Source of the DNA: Kingdonia uniflora
Taxonomy: Eukaryota > Streptophyta > Magnoliopsida > Ranunculales > Circaeasteraceae
DNA: 64,000 nt
NCBI GenBank assembly: GCA_014058105.1
Contig: JACGCM010001488.1
Span: 434,001 to 498,000, forward strand
Direction: 5' to 3'
The position numbers and the translations under genes are program-made. Position 1 is the first letter of the stretch, and the number at the start of each line of letters is the position of its first letter. Shown here piece by piece: positions 52,821-64,000 of the stretch. The notes below the pieces were generated by a model. That model saw only the letters and a list, made by a program, of their open reading frames with translations. It did no database searches and was not told where the DNA came from.

Positions 52821-54460
52821 TAACAATGTTGACGCGCCTTCGGCGCTACCTGTAAGATCAATATTCATGGCCGAATCAAATTACACTTAAACCTATCCAT
52901 CACCCTCGATGAAAACTAAATCAGTACTCGTAACAAAAGTAAACATCATTTGTCCCCCGCTTTTTAGATTAGGTAGGCACACGATGTCTCCCTAATATTA
53001 TGTAAACAATTAAAAACATTATATGTTATCCTCTAATGCACTCATATTATCCTAAAATTCATGTACCAAAATGACGACCGAATCCAAATATACCAATAGT
53101 CGCAAATATTAGAAGAAAAAATAAATAAAACAAGTAATCTTATAAATAGTCATCTTTCTGACCAGTCGTCTTCTTCATCTCTGATCTCCCTCCATGACAA
53201 CGACAACAACTTAAATTGGAACCCTCCAAACCTAAATTTCTAAACTTCGCAATTCTCTTAAAATTTTTGAAATCAACCCAACTCAAAACAGACTCCAACC
53301 TACAAAGACGACTACTTTGCTACAATTTGGAGGATAGGTTGTAGAAATACTGAGAGATATTAAAGATAGAATTGTTGAGATACTAAGAGAGATTTGTTAA
53401 GGCAGAACCGGATAGAGAGAGTCGTTAGAGAGTTCAAAGATAGTCGGGAGAGATTGGAAGAGAGTCAGACATTATTTCAAAGAGAGTCGGGCATTATTTC
53501 AAAGAGAGTCGTTAGATTAATCTACATTTCGGTTATCTGGATTTTTTAGAGAAAAAAAATGAAAAAATAACTTCTAAATATCACTGTTGTTTTGTGATAT
53601 TTTGGGATATCAGATACTTTATGTTATACAATACTTTAAACCCTCTGTCTAGAAAACAAAAACAAAAACACTCCAACAAATGTAAAATTATACTTCAGGG
53701 ATTTAAATTACTCTTAATATTGTCAGGAACTACATATAGTGCAGATTACAGATTTGTAACAAAATTCGAGAGCATTTAAAACCCTCAAGTTTACAAATTC
53801 AATTATAAGAAAAACCAATCATCTTTGACTGATAAGTCCTATTTTTGAGTCTCCTCACGGAAGGATGCACCAACTTCTAAATGTGCTTCTGTTTCTTTTC
53901 ATTCTTGTAATAAACTGCGTCAAGTGTGAAGTAGTCATTATCTGCTAATAACCACAATAGTACACTCCATTCATCAATAAATATTCAAAAACAGTAGAAA
54001 ATGCAACTTTAGCATAAATGTAAATTTTGACAATTTGGACTTGGAGGAAACACATAACCAAATGAATAAAGCAATTGAGCCACATATTCTAAAACACTAC
54101 GTTAAAACAAATATCTTGAACTCTTAACACAAACATGAACTCTAGAAGTTGGCAAACTCTATCTTCCTCATTTATTGGTATTTTCAGATTATCAAGCGTA
54201 GTTCTTTTCAGAAACCAATTTAATTTACTATATGCTCTCATTCTCCACGACTCACCTACTCAAAATTGTGAACATGGAACCTAAACATGAGCTCGAAGTA
54301 TCTCAATCTGAATTCACATCCTGAACAAATTACATAACCTTCACTAACAAAATAATACCAAGGGGCTTGAAACATCTGATTGGACGACTATTTTTTTACT
54401 TGTGAGGACATTGCTTACCAAATCAAAGTTATTTTTGTTAGTTGACAAATTGATGTAATT
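52821..54460. other. Helitron interior, no gene recognised
   Basis: AT-rich; 53340-53520 has GAGAGAGTCG-type repeats. No gene visible. Confidence 0.3.
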
Positions 54461-54750
54461 ACATCATCTTTGGCAAATGCCAAACACCCTTTATGATTTA
54501 TGACTGAAAAGCATAATATGCTTATTAAGAAAACTGTTACAAAGATAATCACAATCCAACTAAAAGCATAATATGACTGAAAAGCATAATATGCTTATTA
54601 AGAAAACTGTTACAAAGATAATCACAATCCATCTTTGGCAAATTACATCATCTTTGGCAAATGCCAAACACCCTTTATGATTTATGACTGAAAAACATAA
54701 TATGCTTATTAAGAAAACTGTTACAAAGATAATCACAATCCAACTAACAT
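54461..54750. repeat. tandem repeat, three copies
   Basis: A phrase of about 60 bp from GACTGAAAAGCATAATATGC to AATCACAATCCA occurs at about 54503, 54568 and 54685. The longer flanking phrase with ATCATCTTTGGCAAATGCC is present at the outer two. Copies are nearly identical, so the expansion is recent. Confidence 0.8.
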
Positions 54751-54756
54751 GTACTT

Positions 54757-54835
54757 ACCCCATGAACATGTTTTTCCCCTTTCTATTAGCCTCATTTATG
54801 TTGTTGCGATTGTTTTCGGTGTCGACATCGAGTTA
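54757..54835 (-). pseudogene. exon-like fragment, copy 1
   Basis: About 80 bp that recur at 56017-56095. On the minus strand the right copy reads an open frame ending NEANRKGINMFLR at an AG|GTAAGT donor; this copy is more diverged. I do not recognise the parent gene. Confidence 0.35.
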
Positions 54836-55137
54836 GCCATGAAAGAAACTTAATGCAAATTCAATGAAACATCCATTATCAAGAGTATAAAGAAGAAATC
54901 AAGTAGCTCATTTTAAAACATCAATTCAAATTTCATGCTTCCAAGAATATAGTCATCAGCCATTGTTGTTGCATCCACCATGTCTCATAATTTCATCCCG
55001 CGATGATATTTCCCTAATGTTTGATTCTGCATACGAATAGTTACAATACAAAAATACTGCAAAGACATTTCAGATTGGGTTATAAATTTAGACCGCAAGA
55101 ACCCAACGCAAGAATTTGAACATGCTAATAATGAACG

Positions 55138-55330
55138 TACCTGGAGAATCGAGGGACGTAGCAACCAAGTTGTTGGCAGTAACAAAGTCCTTGGCTAAAC
55201 AGGCAGAGAAAGAGAAGTCTCCATCGCCAACAGTTAATATTTTCTGAGAGCAGGTATAGTGCATTATACTCCTCTCTCCATAGCTGTTAAGGAGATAATT
55301 TATTGTATCTCTCCCTCCAAATTCAACCAC
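55138..55330 (-). pseudogene. BMT5-like (DUF2431) first-exon fragment
   Basis: The minus-strand frame contains IMHYTCSQKILTVGDGDFSF and NLVATSLDS, the N-terminal SAM-binding part of plant DUF2431 proteins related to yeast Bmt5, a 25S rRNA uridine methyltransferase. The frame ends at TCTCCAG|GTACGTT, a good splice donor. No later exon follows, so only one exon has been copied here, again inside Helitron-associated sequence. Confidence 0.7.
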
Positions 55331-55339
55331 TGAAGGAAA

Positions 55340-56016
55340 GCTTATATATACATGAACATAGAACTCTGAGCAGCAGTTCTCGAGGTGATATAACTTTGAC
55401 TATATAGTTTATAGGAGTTTAATTCTTGAAATTTGATCGCTCACATATTTATCATTCAACTTTCAAGTTTCTATTAGTAATGGCTTTCTGATTCCATCAC
55501 CTAGCAGTTCATGTTATAAACCTAGATTAACTCATGCTCTTCTTATCGTTTCTTAATTATTCTTTTACCTGAGATTTTGTGTACCTAATATTAAGTTAAC
55601 CATACAGAGAGTTTACTGTAATTATTCTTCATGTACTAAATCCTTAACCTGATCCAGTCTTCAACCTGTCTAGCTTGAGTTCATACCAGCCTGACCAAGT
55701 GTGGAACTCATCAGACCAATCTAATCAAATTTAGGTAAAAGTATAGGATCAGCCACTCAAGGAGTCCCATTGCCATATCCATCAACTGCCTAAGTACAGA
55801 CATTATTGTGGATAATTTTATGATACGCCAACGGAAGGGCTTGCATCACCTTCCAATAATATCCACGAGAAAAAATGTAGAAACCTTTTGGAAACTCTGA
55901 AACTAAAGAGGACTCAGTACTCGTCAGTCGTCACTGTCTTATTGTCTCATAAGACTCAAGATTGTGAAAGAGGGGTAAACTACGATATCGATATAACCAG
56001 CATCAACAGATTATAC
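55340..56016. other. unassigned sequence
   Basis: AT-rich with no recognised gene or bounded element. Confidence 0.3.
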
Positions 56017-56095
56017 TTACCTCAGGAACATGTTTATCCCCTTTCTGTTTGCCTCATTTCGGTTGTTGCGATTGTCTTCGGTGTCGACATAGGTT
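56017..56095 (-). pseudogene. exon-like fragment, copy 2
   Basis: See the copy at 54757-54835. On the minus strand this copy has an open frame and a consensus donor AG|GTAAGT near 56021, suggesting a captured exon. Confidence 0.4.
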
Positions 56096-56160
56096 AACTA
56101 CTACTCGTAACCAAGTCACGGTGAACATGTCAATGCACCTTCGATGCTATCAATGCTAAT
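56095..56160 (-). other. degenerate Helitron 3' end
   Basis: ACTACTACTCGTAACCAAGT followed by CACGGTGAACATGTC…CACCTTCGATGCTA aligns with the ends at 49993 and 52795, but the hairpin is damaged and CTAG has become CTAC. Confidence 0.4.
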
Positions 56161-56367
56161 GATTGCCGCGAGATCGACACATCGTATGATCTACTTAAAT
56201 GTGCATTAATGTGACTTTGGCCCTACAAATATATGTTGGGGGGATATGTAAAAATAGCATGACTCACTTGCTCCCCATCACTAATGAGACTCACAAAATT
56301 AACCAACTCACAATAGCACAAATAAAACTACAACTTCCTGGTCAAGAAAGTGTAACCTAGCTTGGAG

Positions 56368-56734
56368 AATCTTCAACAATGCAGTCCCCACTGATGACAG
56401 AATTCAGAGATATCAGATTTAACTTGCTTCAAGATGCAACTTATGGCAGTCATACTTAGAAAACCCCAATCACCTGTTCCTTCTTTGCCCATTTGCTTCA
56501 TCTGTGTGGTGTTGGGCTCTAAATCGTTTTGATCTTACAATGGTAAGATGAAATCTTCAACAATGCAGTCCCCACTAATGATAGAATTCAGAGATACCAG
56601 ATTCAACTTGCTTCAAGATGCTACTTATGGCAGTCATACTCAAAAAACCCCAATTACATGTTCCTTCTTTGCCCATTTGCTTCATCTGTGTGGTGCTGGG
56701 CTCTAAATCATTTTGATCTTACAATGGTAAGATG
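56368..56734. repeat. two-copy tandem duplication, period 184 bp
   Basis: Units 56368-56551 and 56552-56734, both starting with AATCTTCAACAATGCAG and ending ATGGTAAGATG. Only about ten differences separate them, so the duplication is fairly recent. No coding frame spans it. Confidence 0.85.
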
Positions 56735-57686
56735 GACATTCGAAAACTTGTTTAATGAAGTTTCTCAGTGTAGTACCTATGTGTAGAACTTGTGGATAAA
56801 TATGGTGCTCTCCTTCTAAATATTAAGAGTCAAGTTAGAGCCCATGTAATAAACTCAAATAATGTTATGAAAAATAACTCATAAGAGCTAAAGCCTATTC
56901 TTGCTATTGGGGTTGGCTGCAAGCAGAAGAAACCCCCAGACATAAGAATCTGTTATTTGCTCCACAAATTATATTTTATGACCTAATAAACATTTAATTT
57001 ACACAATACGTATCCAATGACCTTAATTACAATAATGTTGCCAACAATAGTCATGCTCTACTCCCATCGGCCATCACGATAACAAATACCATTATCGGAA
57101 TGAGTTCGAGAGTAATGGACCTACCTCAAAGTTGCACAAAACAAACACAAAATAAAGCATTTACAAATATGGTAAAGTTGCAAAAACATGCTCACCTCTG
57201 GAAGTGGCATATATTTCTAATCAATGTATGCAACTTTACTTCTTGCTTTCCTTTCAAGAGAAAGGTTGGCTTGCGCATCCTTTTCCAATGAAACATAACT
57301 TTTGTAGGATTTCAACTCATTATGTATTTCCTTCTTTCAATAAAATGCTTGAAGCAATAGCCTACCGGATCATTGATCAGAACTTTGCCTCTGGTGCCTG
57401 TACTTTCAGAATTATGCATAAATACAACTTGTAGATTTATATATGTAAAATCCAAAGCTAACTAATACTTGAATTTATAGCCACAAATTCCAAAATTTGA
57501 GTCAAACTTATATCAATATTCATCCGTTGGAGTATGCTCCCAACACCAGTTCTACGTTATCCACAAACTTTCGGATGAACTCAGACATACATCGATATTC
57601 TTCTCTAACAATACCTCCTGCCAAACCCCATTAACAAAACCACAACATCAACCAACCCTTAATGAATAAAAAATCAAAAAACCCAA
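56735..57686. other. unassigned sequence left of the LINE
   Basis: AT-rich. A plus-strand stretch at about 57200-57420 ends in a TTTCAG-like acceptor and may be gene debris, but I cannot name it. Confidence 0.3.
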
Positions 57687-60600
57687 AAGTAAACAACCCC
57701 TTTCAACCAATTCACGGCAATGCTACTTTTTCAGCAAGAAGGGCTTTGTGGGCAGATATGGAAAGTATAGCAAATCTTAACCTCCCATGGCTGGCTATCG
57801 GGGACTTCAACTATATTCGCAATTAGGATGAAAGAAGTGGAGGAACGGGGCAGCTTCCTTGCCGGATTATAGAATTTAATGACTGCATAGATGCTTGCAG
57901 TCTCACTAAAAGCTTCTCCACTGGTCCAAAATATTCTTGGTGTAATAACCAAAAGGGGCGAGCAAGAATTCTTAGAAGACTTGACAGAGCGTTGTACAAT
58001 GATGCCTGGATATCCAAATTTGAAGGTTGGTCCTGTAAGTACATGCCTAGAGATAACTCAGACCATTCGTCCTTGGTGGGTAGTATTCAAGGAACTCCAA
58101 AGCCTAGCAATATCCCGTTCAGATTCTTATCAGGTTGGGTATCTGTCAGCAGCTTCAGAGACCTTCTGACCTGCTCTTGGGGTGAAAGTCTTCAAGGAGA
58201 TCTTATATATGTGCTGATGAAGAAACTTCAGAGGCTCAAGGCTGCAATTAAGGTCTGGAGGAAGGAAAATCTAGGGGGTTTGAAGTCCCAACTTGAGACT
58301 TGTGCGGCTGAACTCGAGAATATTCAGATTCAGTTGGACAAAAACTACTTAGAAAACTTGATGAAGGAAGCCACAAATAAACAAATCTCTTTCAATAGTC
58401 TTCTAAATCTTGAAGATTCCATTTGGAGGCAAAAAGCTAAAGCTTCTTCGCTGATCAGTGGCGAGCAAAACACCAAATACTTCCATGCGCTTCACAGGAT
58501 CAGATTTCAAAAGAGTCTTATCACTGAAATTTCTCTTGATAATGGCACTCTTTTGTCGCCTCAGACCGAGATTAAAGAACATATTGTGGAGTACTATACA
58601 ACCAAATTCACCCATGTTCAATCACGCATAAATGAAGATCTTATTGGTTTGATTCCGAGTATTGTTTCGGCTGAGCAAAACTTGATGCTCAGTGTCCAAC
58701 CCTCTTCTGAAGAGGTTAGACTTGCTGTCTTCGGTCTCAGTGGGGATAGTAGTCCAGGCCCGGATGGGTTCAGTGGGGTCTTTTTTCAACAATTTTGGGA
58801 TGTCATCGGGAGTGACTTAAGCAAGGCCGTGATATCTTTTTTTTTGCTGATTCTTCTATACCAAAGGGCTTTAACTCCAATTTCCTAGTTCTTATCCCGA
58901 AAGCCAAAGATTCTTGCAAAATAGGGAACTTCCGACCTATCTGCCTGAGCAATTTTTCTTTTAAAATTATTACAAAAATTCTTGCAACACATCTTAGCAA
59001 GATTGCCCCTAATATTATTTCTGTTGAACAAAGTGGGTTTGTGCCAGGAAGATCAATACATTCCAATAGTGCTCTTACCTCAGAGCTGACAAAGGAGCTG
59101 AGAATTTCTCGTAAGAATGGGAATATTGGTCTCAAAATCGACATCTCCCAAGAGTTCGACACCGTAAGTTGGCCTTTCCTCCTCCTAGTGCTAAACAAAT
59201 TGGGTTTCTCTCATAAATTTTGCTACTGGATAAGGGTAATTCTGAATAGTGCTCATATTTTTGTGCTCATAAATGGTGGTCATTGTGGTTGTTTTAAGGG
59301 TTCCATAGGCCTCAGACAGGGTTGTCCTCTCTCCCCCATCCTCTTTGCTCTTGTAGAAGATGTTTTCTGCAGAGGAATTTCTTGGTTGAGAGATAAGAAA
59401 ATTCTCAAACCTATGGTCACTTATAAGAATATCCCCAGCCCATCACATCTACTTTTCGCTGATGATATTCTCATCTTTGCTAATGGAGATATTAAAGACT
59501 TGAAGGCCTTAAAAATTCTTATGGAAGTCTACCAATCCTCCTCTAGCCAATGGGTTAACAAACAGAAATGCAAAATCTTTACTGGCTCTCTGTCTTCCTT
59601 TAGACTGAAAACCATTGTTTCTCTCTTTGGTTTTGGTGTTGGCACTCTCCCTGAGAAGTATCTTGGGATCCCCTTGGTGCAAGGTAAGCTACTGCGGCTC
59701 CTCTTATTGAGAATATTAGATTCAGGGCAGCCGGATGGAGTGGGAAGCTGCATTCTTTTCAGAGTTGGGTTGTGCTTGTTAAGTCGATTCTTACAAGCCT
59801 TCCTATCTACAACATGGCCATCTACAAGTGGCCGATTGCAGTTATAAAAGAGGGAGAGAGAATTCTTCGAAACTTTTTGTGGTCTGGAGATTCTGCCAAG
59901 AAGAAGTTTCTTACAATCAAGTGGGAAAAATTTTGCAAGCATCCTAGTGAAGGGGGTATTGGCATTCACAAATTGAAAGATATAAACACTGCAATGCTTA
60001 TTAAATTGGGATGGGCTTTCTTAAATGATCAAGACCCTTGGGCAATTTTCCTTAGAGCAAAGTTCCAAAACAAAGAGGGTCTCCTCACTCAGTATTATAA
60101 AAATTCTTCCATTTGGACTGGCCTGAAGGAAGCACTTGTCTCTGTCAAAGCAAACTCCAAGTAGAATATTGGCTGAGGTAAGGACATTAATTTATGGAGA
60201 GACTGTTGGGGATCTGATATTGCTATTATTGACCTTCTCGACATTTCGGCTGACATATAGAAGCACTGCATGGCAAAGCTTAGCCAAATGATCTAGGAGG
60301 ATCTAGGAGAAACTGGAGTTCTTACCAAAGTTGTTCGAACGAGGTTGAGAGTCGTTCGAACGACTTGAACTCTTGGGCCAAAGTTCCAGGGGAGGTGTTC
60401 GGTCGTTCGAACGACCTATGGGTTCGTTTAAACGACTATCATAATTTCGGTTCTAGTATAAGAGTTTTAAATACATTTTAGAGTTGGATTAGAGTTGGAT
60501 TTCGAGTTGGGTTGTAACTAGGACTTGCAACCTCTATACAAGGGTAAGCCTAGGCTAGAGTTAATTATCTAGAGGTTAGATCATTGTTCTATGTTAGATC

Positions 60601-62064
60601 TGGAAGAGTTCTGAGGGAACCTAGGGTTTAAGAGTTTTTCTTCCTGTAATTACTTCGTTCTTGAGTAATTGAATTCTCTATTTTTCCAAACCGATTGGTG
60701 TTCTTCAGATTCTCTACTAATACAGGCTTCTCAATCGTATTGTGGATTACCAAATCATTCATCAAAACTCCTGGTCTGCCCCTTCTGAAGTTGTGGATTT
60801 ATTGGCCTCTCTTGGCATTGGCCTAAATAGTATCATTCTCAACAATTCAGATATGAACATCAGGGTCTGGAAACACAGTCCGCATGGTCTTTTCTTGGTT
60901 CAGAGTGTTTTTCATCACTCAAGCTCTCACAACCCAAAAGTTTGGTGGTATCACTTCACTAATAACAAAGTTATACTGCCCAGAATCGCCTCTTTTACAT
61001 GGAAAGTCTACCACAACGCTCTTGCAATAAAAGATCTTCTTATTCAAAGGGGTTTAAATCTTGTATCTAGATGCTCCTTTTGCAGGTGTAATCTGTAGAC
61101 AATGAAGCATCTGTTCTGGACCTGCCCTATGTCTTCTACAATCTGGGATTGGATTACCTCTCTGTTTCGTATCCGAGCTGGTTTTACAACGCTTCAGACC
61201 ACTTTGGAGTCCTGTAAACACTTGAGTTCCTATGTCTATGATATCTGGAAAGCTGCAGTTTTGAACATCATCTACCTCCTATGGTGCGCAAGAAACGACG
61301 CTGTTTTCGAAGGTAAACTCTTAAGCACTAATGATCGTAAACATAAGATCTTGGCAGCTATTAAAGGCGCAGCAGCCCTCTCTTGCAACAGCATGGCAAA
61401 TACTTGTTTTGACCTCTCCATTGTAGCTGCTTTAGGAGTTCCCACAAGAGCAAGACCCTTGCCCCGAATTCAGAGTTGCAGTTGGGCTCTTCCTTGGTTT
61501 CAAGAAGTCAAACTCAACTGTGGAGCTGCTGTTATAGGCTCTCCTGGGAAAGCTGGAATCGGTGCAGTTGCGAGAAATTATCTTGGAGATGTACTAGGTG
61601 TTCTCACACAAGGGATCGGTAATAAAATGCTCTTCTTCTCTGAATGCGAAGCTATTATAGGAGCTTTATTTTGGGCAGCCCAAAATAATTGGAAAACTAT
61701 ATGGATAGAATTGGACTCTCAATCAGCTATCACCGACTTTACCAAGAACCAAGTTCCTTGGCCTCAGAGAGCTAGATAGAATAGAATGAAGACTACATTT
61801 GAGAAGATTTGTTTTTCTCATTGTTGGAAAGTGCAAACTTTTCAGCTTCTCAAGCCTCTAAGAGGGGGCTTTCTCTCATGGATGGAAATATGAAAAGTTT
61901 CAAAGGAAGACCACAATTCTTAACAAAGATTGAAGAACCAAATGTATGTTATTTTAGATTCGCTTAATTGTTTTTTGGGTTTCTCTGGGTCTGGCTTAGC
62001 CTCCCCTCAATTGTAATCCTTCTTCATTTATTCAATCTTACCTTTTGCAAAAAAAAAAAAAAAA
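57687..62064 (+). mobile_element. L1-type LINE, 5' truncated
   Basis: Starts within the endonuclease domain (GDFNYIRN near 57803-57826), then has the EN-RT linker (57992-58888), reverse transcriptase with LRQGCPLSPILFA at about 59310-59350 and FADD at 59455-59466, a zinc-finger RT-associated segment (WKVYHNALAIKD … CSFC, about 60990-61085), and an RNase H domain (61500-61780). It ends in a 16-A tail (62049-62064). A probable target duplication (A)nCCCAA is at 57676-57686 and after the tail (62065-62069). Frameshifts (for example near 58880 and 59700) and Trp-to-stop changes (near 60163) disable it. A solo LTR splits it at 60289-60749. Confidence 0.88.
60289..60749 (+). mobile_element. solo LTR nested in the LINE
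   Basis: Begins TGATCTAGGAGGATCTAGG and ends CGTATTGTGGATTA; 5-bp target duplication CCAAA at 60284-60288 and 60750-60754. Contains GTCGTTCGAACGAC palindromes (60350-60440), and LINE sequence resumes directly after it. Same family as the gypsy LTRs at 44634 and 47309. Confidence 0.9.
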
Positions 62065-63097
62065 CCCAATGAAAACCTCACTTTTGCAAATTAGTACTTG
62101 GATTTTCAGTTGCTGCCGAATCCATCAAACCAATAACTTATCTCCAACTTTTCTGTAATATCAAACAAACAAACACAATATTGCAAATAACAAAATCAGA
62201 TTTTTCTCGATTCTTTTTATACCCCAAATCAAATTATCAAATACCCAGAGAGAATATGGGTTTAAGATGTTAGGCGGAAAGGCTTTGAGTGGAGAGAAAG
62301 TTGTAGAAGAAGACTGGACGAAGAGATGCAAGAGACGGCTTGGGAAAGAGATAGACGTGATGAGAAGAGAGAGATAGGTGTCCAGTGTAGTGGCTAAGCA
62401 AGTGACAATATCATAATATTTTAGTGCAAAATCATTATTCTTTGCTTATGTTCATCGCCCGTGTTTACTATTAATTTGTTCTTCAGTTTTGCAGTAAGTT
62501 CATAATATAAATGAGTAATTTAGTAGAGCTGTGGGCTTTTATGGATTAACTATTGAAGAATGACCTGAATAATAATTAGTAATTTACCATCTACTTAAAC
62601 AATACAACAAATTAGGACATTATTTGTATCTTGTACAGTTTCTGGAAAATTAAGTTCTTAGAATTAGACTTAAGAAAAACACAGAACCTTGGACCCAAAT
62701 AACAGATCTAAAACAGAGTAAACATAGATACAATGACTGGTAGTGTAACATTGGATACAAAACCAAACAAACCCAGAAAATTTTGCCACAGAGAATCCAT
62801 CCTTCAAAGCTTTCAAAAGCTTCTACTATTTTCTTCACATAGAAAAAATCATGTTGGTATCAGCCAAAGATCGACATGTCACCCTTACGCATGGGACTAA
62901 TGTAATGTGATCTTATTAATGGAAAATAAGCATCACCTGACTGTGTGTAGTACTACTTTGTTCTTTGTCTTCTTCTTTTTTGTTGGCATTTAATATCTAT
63001 GCAAGTGTTAGTAGGACTCTGTTTGCCTGACAAACAAAGAACATCTCTGTAACTTTAGATTCTTCGGCACACCTGCATTTGTGATTCTTCAGTTTAG
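62065..63097. other. intergenic, upstream of the polygalacturonase
   Basis: No gene recognised. AT-rich, with a GA-rich section at 62270-62380. The last 150 bp probably contain the promoter and leader of the polygalacturonase-like gene, but no clear TATA box is visible. Confidence 0.4.
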
Positions 63098-63722
63098 ATG
63101 GGGCTCTCCTATGTGTTTTTGTTCGTTTGGGTCTTCCTGGCCTTTTTCTTGTTCAATTTGCCAAATGTTGAAGGAAGACTCTATTTTAACAGGAGTCTGA
63201 AAAGTATAGGCCGGGAAAGTTATGTTCCTTCCATTCCTTCAGACATGTATGATCCCCAAAATTTCATCCCAGAATCTTGTATTTTTGACGTAACATCTTT
63301 CGGAGCGGTTGGGGATTATTCAACTGACGACACTGATGCCTTCAGAGTTGCATGGAAAATAGCTTGTGCTGTAGAATCTGGTGTACTTCTTGCTCCAGCT
63401 GATTATACTTTCACAATCAGGTCAACTATATTTTCAGGCCCATGTAATCCCGATGTTGTGTTTCAAGTAAGTTTAAGGGACATTCCATCTTATGTTTTTC
63501 TTTTCTTTTTTTGGTTTTTCATACAAACTTACTCAAGATGATTTTTTATTTTATTTTTTCATTTGCAATTAGGTGGATGGAGTCTTAGTGGCGACCGGAT
63601 TGTTGGCCAAAGTCTGACAGTCTTCATCAATGGCTTGTTTTCTACCTAGTGGACGGGATGACATTTACAGGAAATGGAACCATTGAAGGAAATGGTAGGA
63701 ACTTCCATGCAAACCTCACCGG
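63098..63722 (+). pseudogene. polygalacturonase-like (GH28), disrupted
   Basis: Exon 1 (63098-63466, 123 aa) encodes a signal peptide (about residues 1-26, Phe/Leu-rich, ending VEG) and the GH28 start: [20 protein letters not shown], then a [10 protein letters not shown] strand. It ends at GTTTCAA|GTAAGT. Exon 2 (63573-63722) opens in frame with VDGVL, but an apparent deletion relative to the family wording shifts it into a frame with a TGA. The expected CWPKSDSLHQWLVFY and DGMTFTGNGTIEGNG lie in a neighbouring frame. A second deletion at about 63701 removes the KWW codons, leaving ELPCKPHR in the first frame. Such enzymes hydrolyse pectin in the cell wall. The catalytic Asp-bearing exons are absent; what follows, to the window edge, shows no GH28 sequence. 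Confidence 0.7.
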
Positions 63723-64000
63723 GTACTTATCATTTATGTATTGTATTGGTTATGCAATGGGGAGGGGTCTTCATATGAAAGCACACTAAAAGTATCAATA
63801 AAGCAAAAATAAAGAAGTATTTAATCAAATCACACAACATATAACATTTTAACCTGGTTCACCCAAAAGAGTGAAATACAAATTATATCCTACAATTTTT
63901 TTGATGTCACGATGTAGTGGAAATACACATCGCAAGTTTAAATCAACAGTTTCTTAATTACGCTCTATGGCATAATTTGTGTTTTCACAGTTCCTAGGGA
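63723..64000. other. window edge, possible intron or element insertion
   Basis: After the donor-like GTACTT at 63723 the sequence is AT-rich. An AACCTGGTTCACCC phrase near 63851 is reminiscent of transposon sequence. Nothing can be assigned. Confidence 0.25.

Noticed and set aside
57100..57434. A possible gene fragment with a TTTCAG-like acceptor.
   Set aside because: Overlapping short frames only; no family recognised and no consistent codon pattern.

Overview
This is nuclear DNA from a flowering plant, most likely a eudicot. It is AT-rich, its genes are split by GT-AG introns, and most of the length is layered transposable elements. Two host genes look complete: a mitochondrial-type PPR protein resembling Arabidopsis NFD5 (coding exons 7885-9000 and 14033-15073, 718 aa) and a 14-exon CBL-interacting protein kinase closest to CIPK8 (16389-25142, 451 aa). 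A polygalacturonase gene at the right edge (63098-63722) carries two frameshifting deletions. I could not fix the species.  Layout. 1-6160: unassigned sequence, then a Mutator-like element (1112-5385, 9-bp target duplication) with an old solo LTR inside it, then a decayed hAT-like remnant. 6200-15073: the PPR gene. Its 5.0-kb intron holds a solo LTR (9485-9909) and a second Mutator-like element (11032-13610, 9-bp target duplication) that contains an array of 18-20 bp palindromes. 16389-25142: the kinase gene, with a hAT element (20589-22543) and a diverged tandem duplication in intron 11. 26056-26897: a second, related hAT element. About 28010-34908: a probable Helitron with an intact 12-exon RPA70-like single-strand-DNA-binding gene and a second, frameshifted gene. 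The two genes share the same promoter and leader layout. 34915-44120: a decayed endogenous caulimovirid (pararetrovirus): one slightly over-length genome on the minus strand (direct-repeat period 7548 bp) joined to a partial inverted copy. 44634-47814: an internally deleted Ty3/gypsy element of the same LTR family as the solo LTRs. About 48000-56160: Helitron termini and captured gene fragments (receptor kinase, NPF transporter, BMT5-like methyltransferase). 57687-62064: a 5'-truncated L1-type LINE interrupted by another solo LTR.  The host genes do not form a pathway. The coherent themes are how both genes tolerate large element-filled introns, a Helitron that carries its own apparently intact ssDNA-binding protein gene, and two related Mutator-like elements rich in TTGTCGA-type palindromic motifs. 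All exon boundaries come from reading frames, splice consensus and family knowledge; no alignment or transcript evidence was available.
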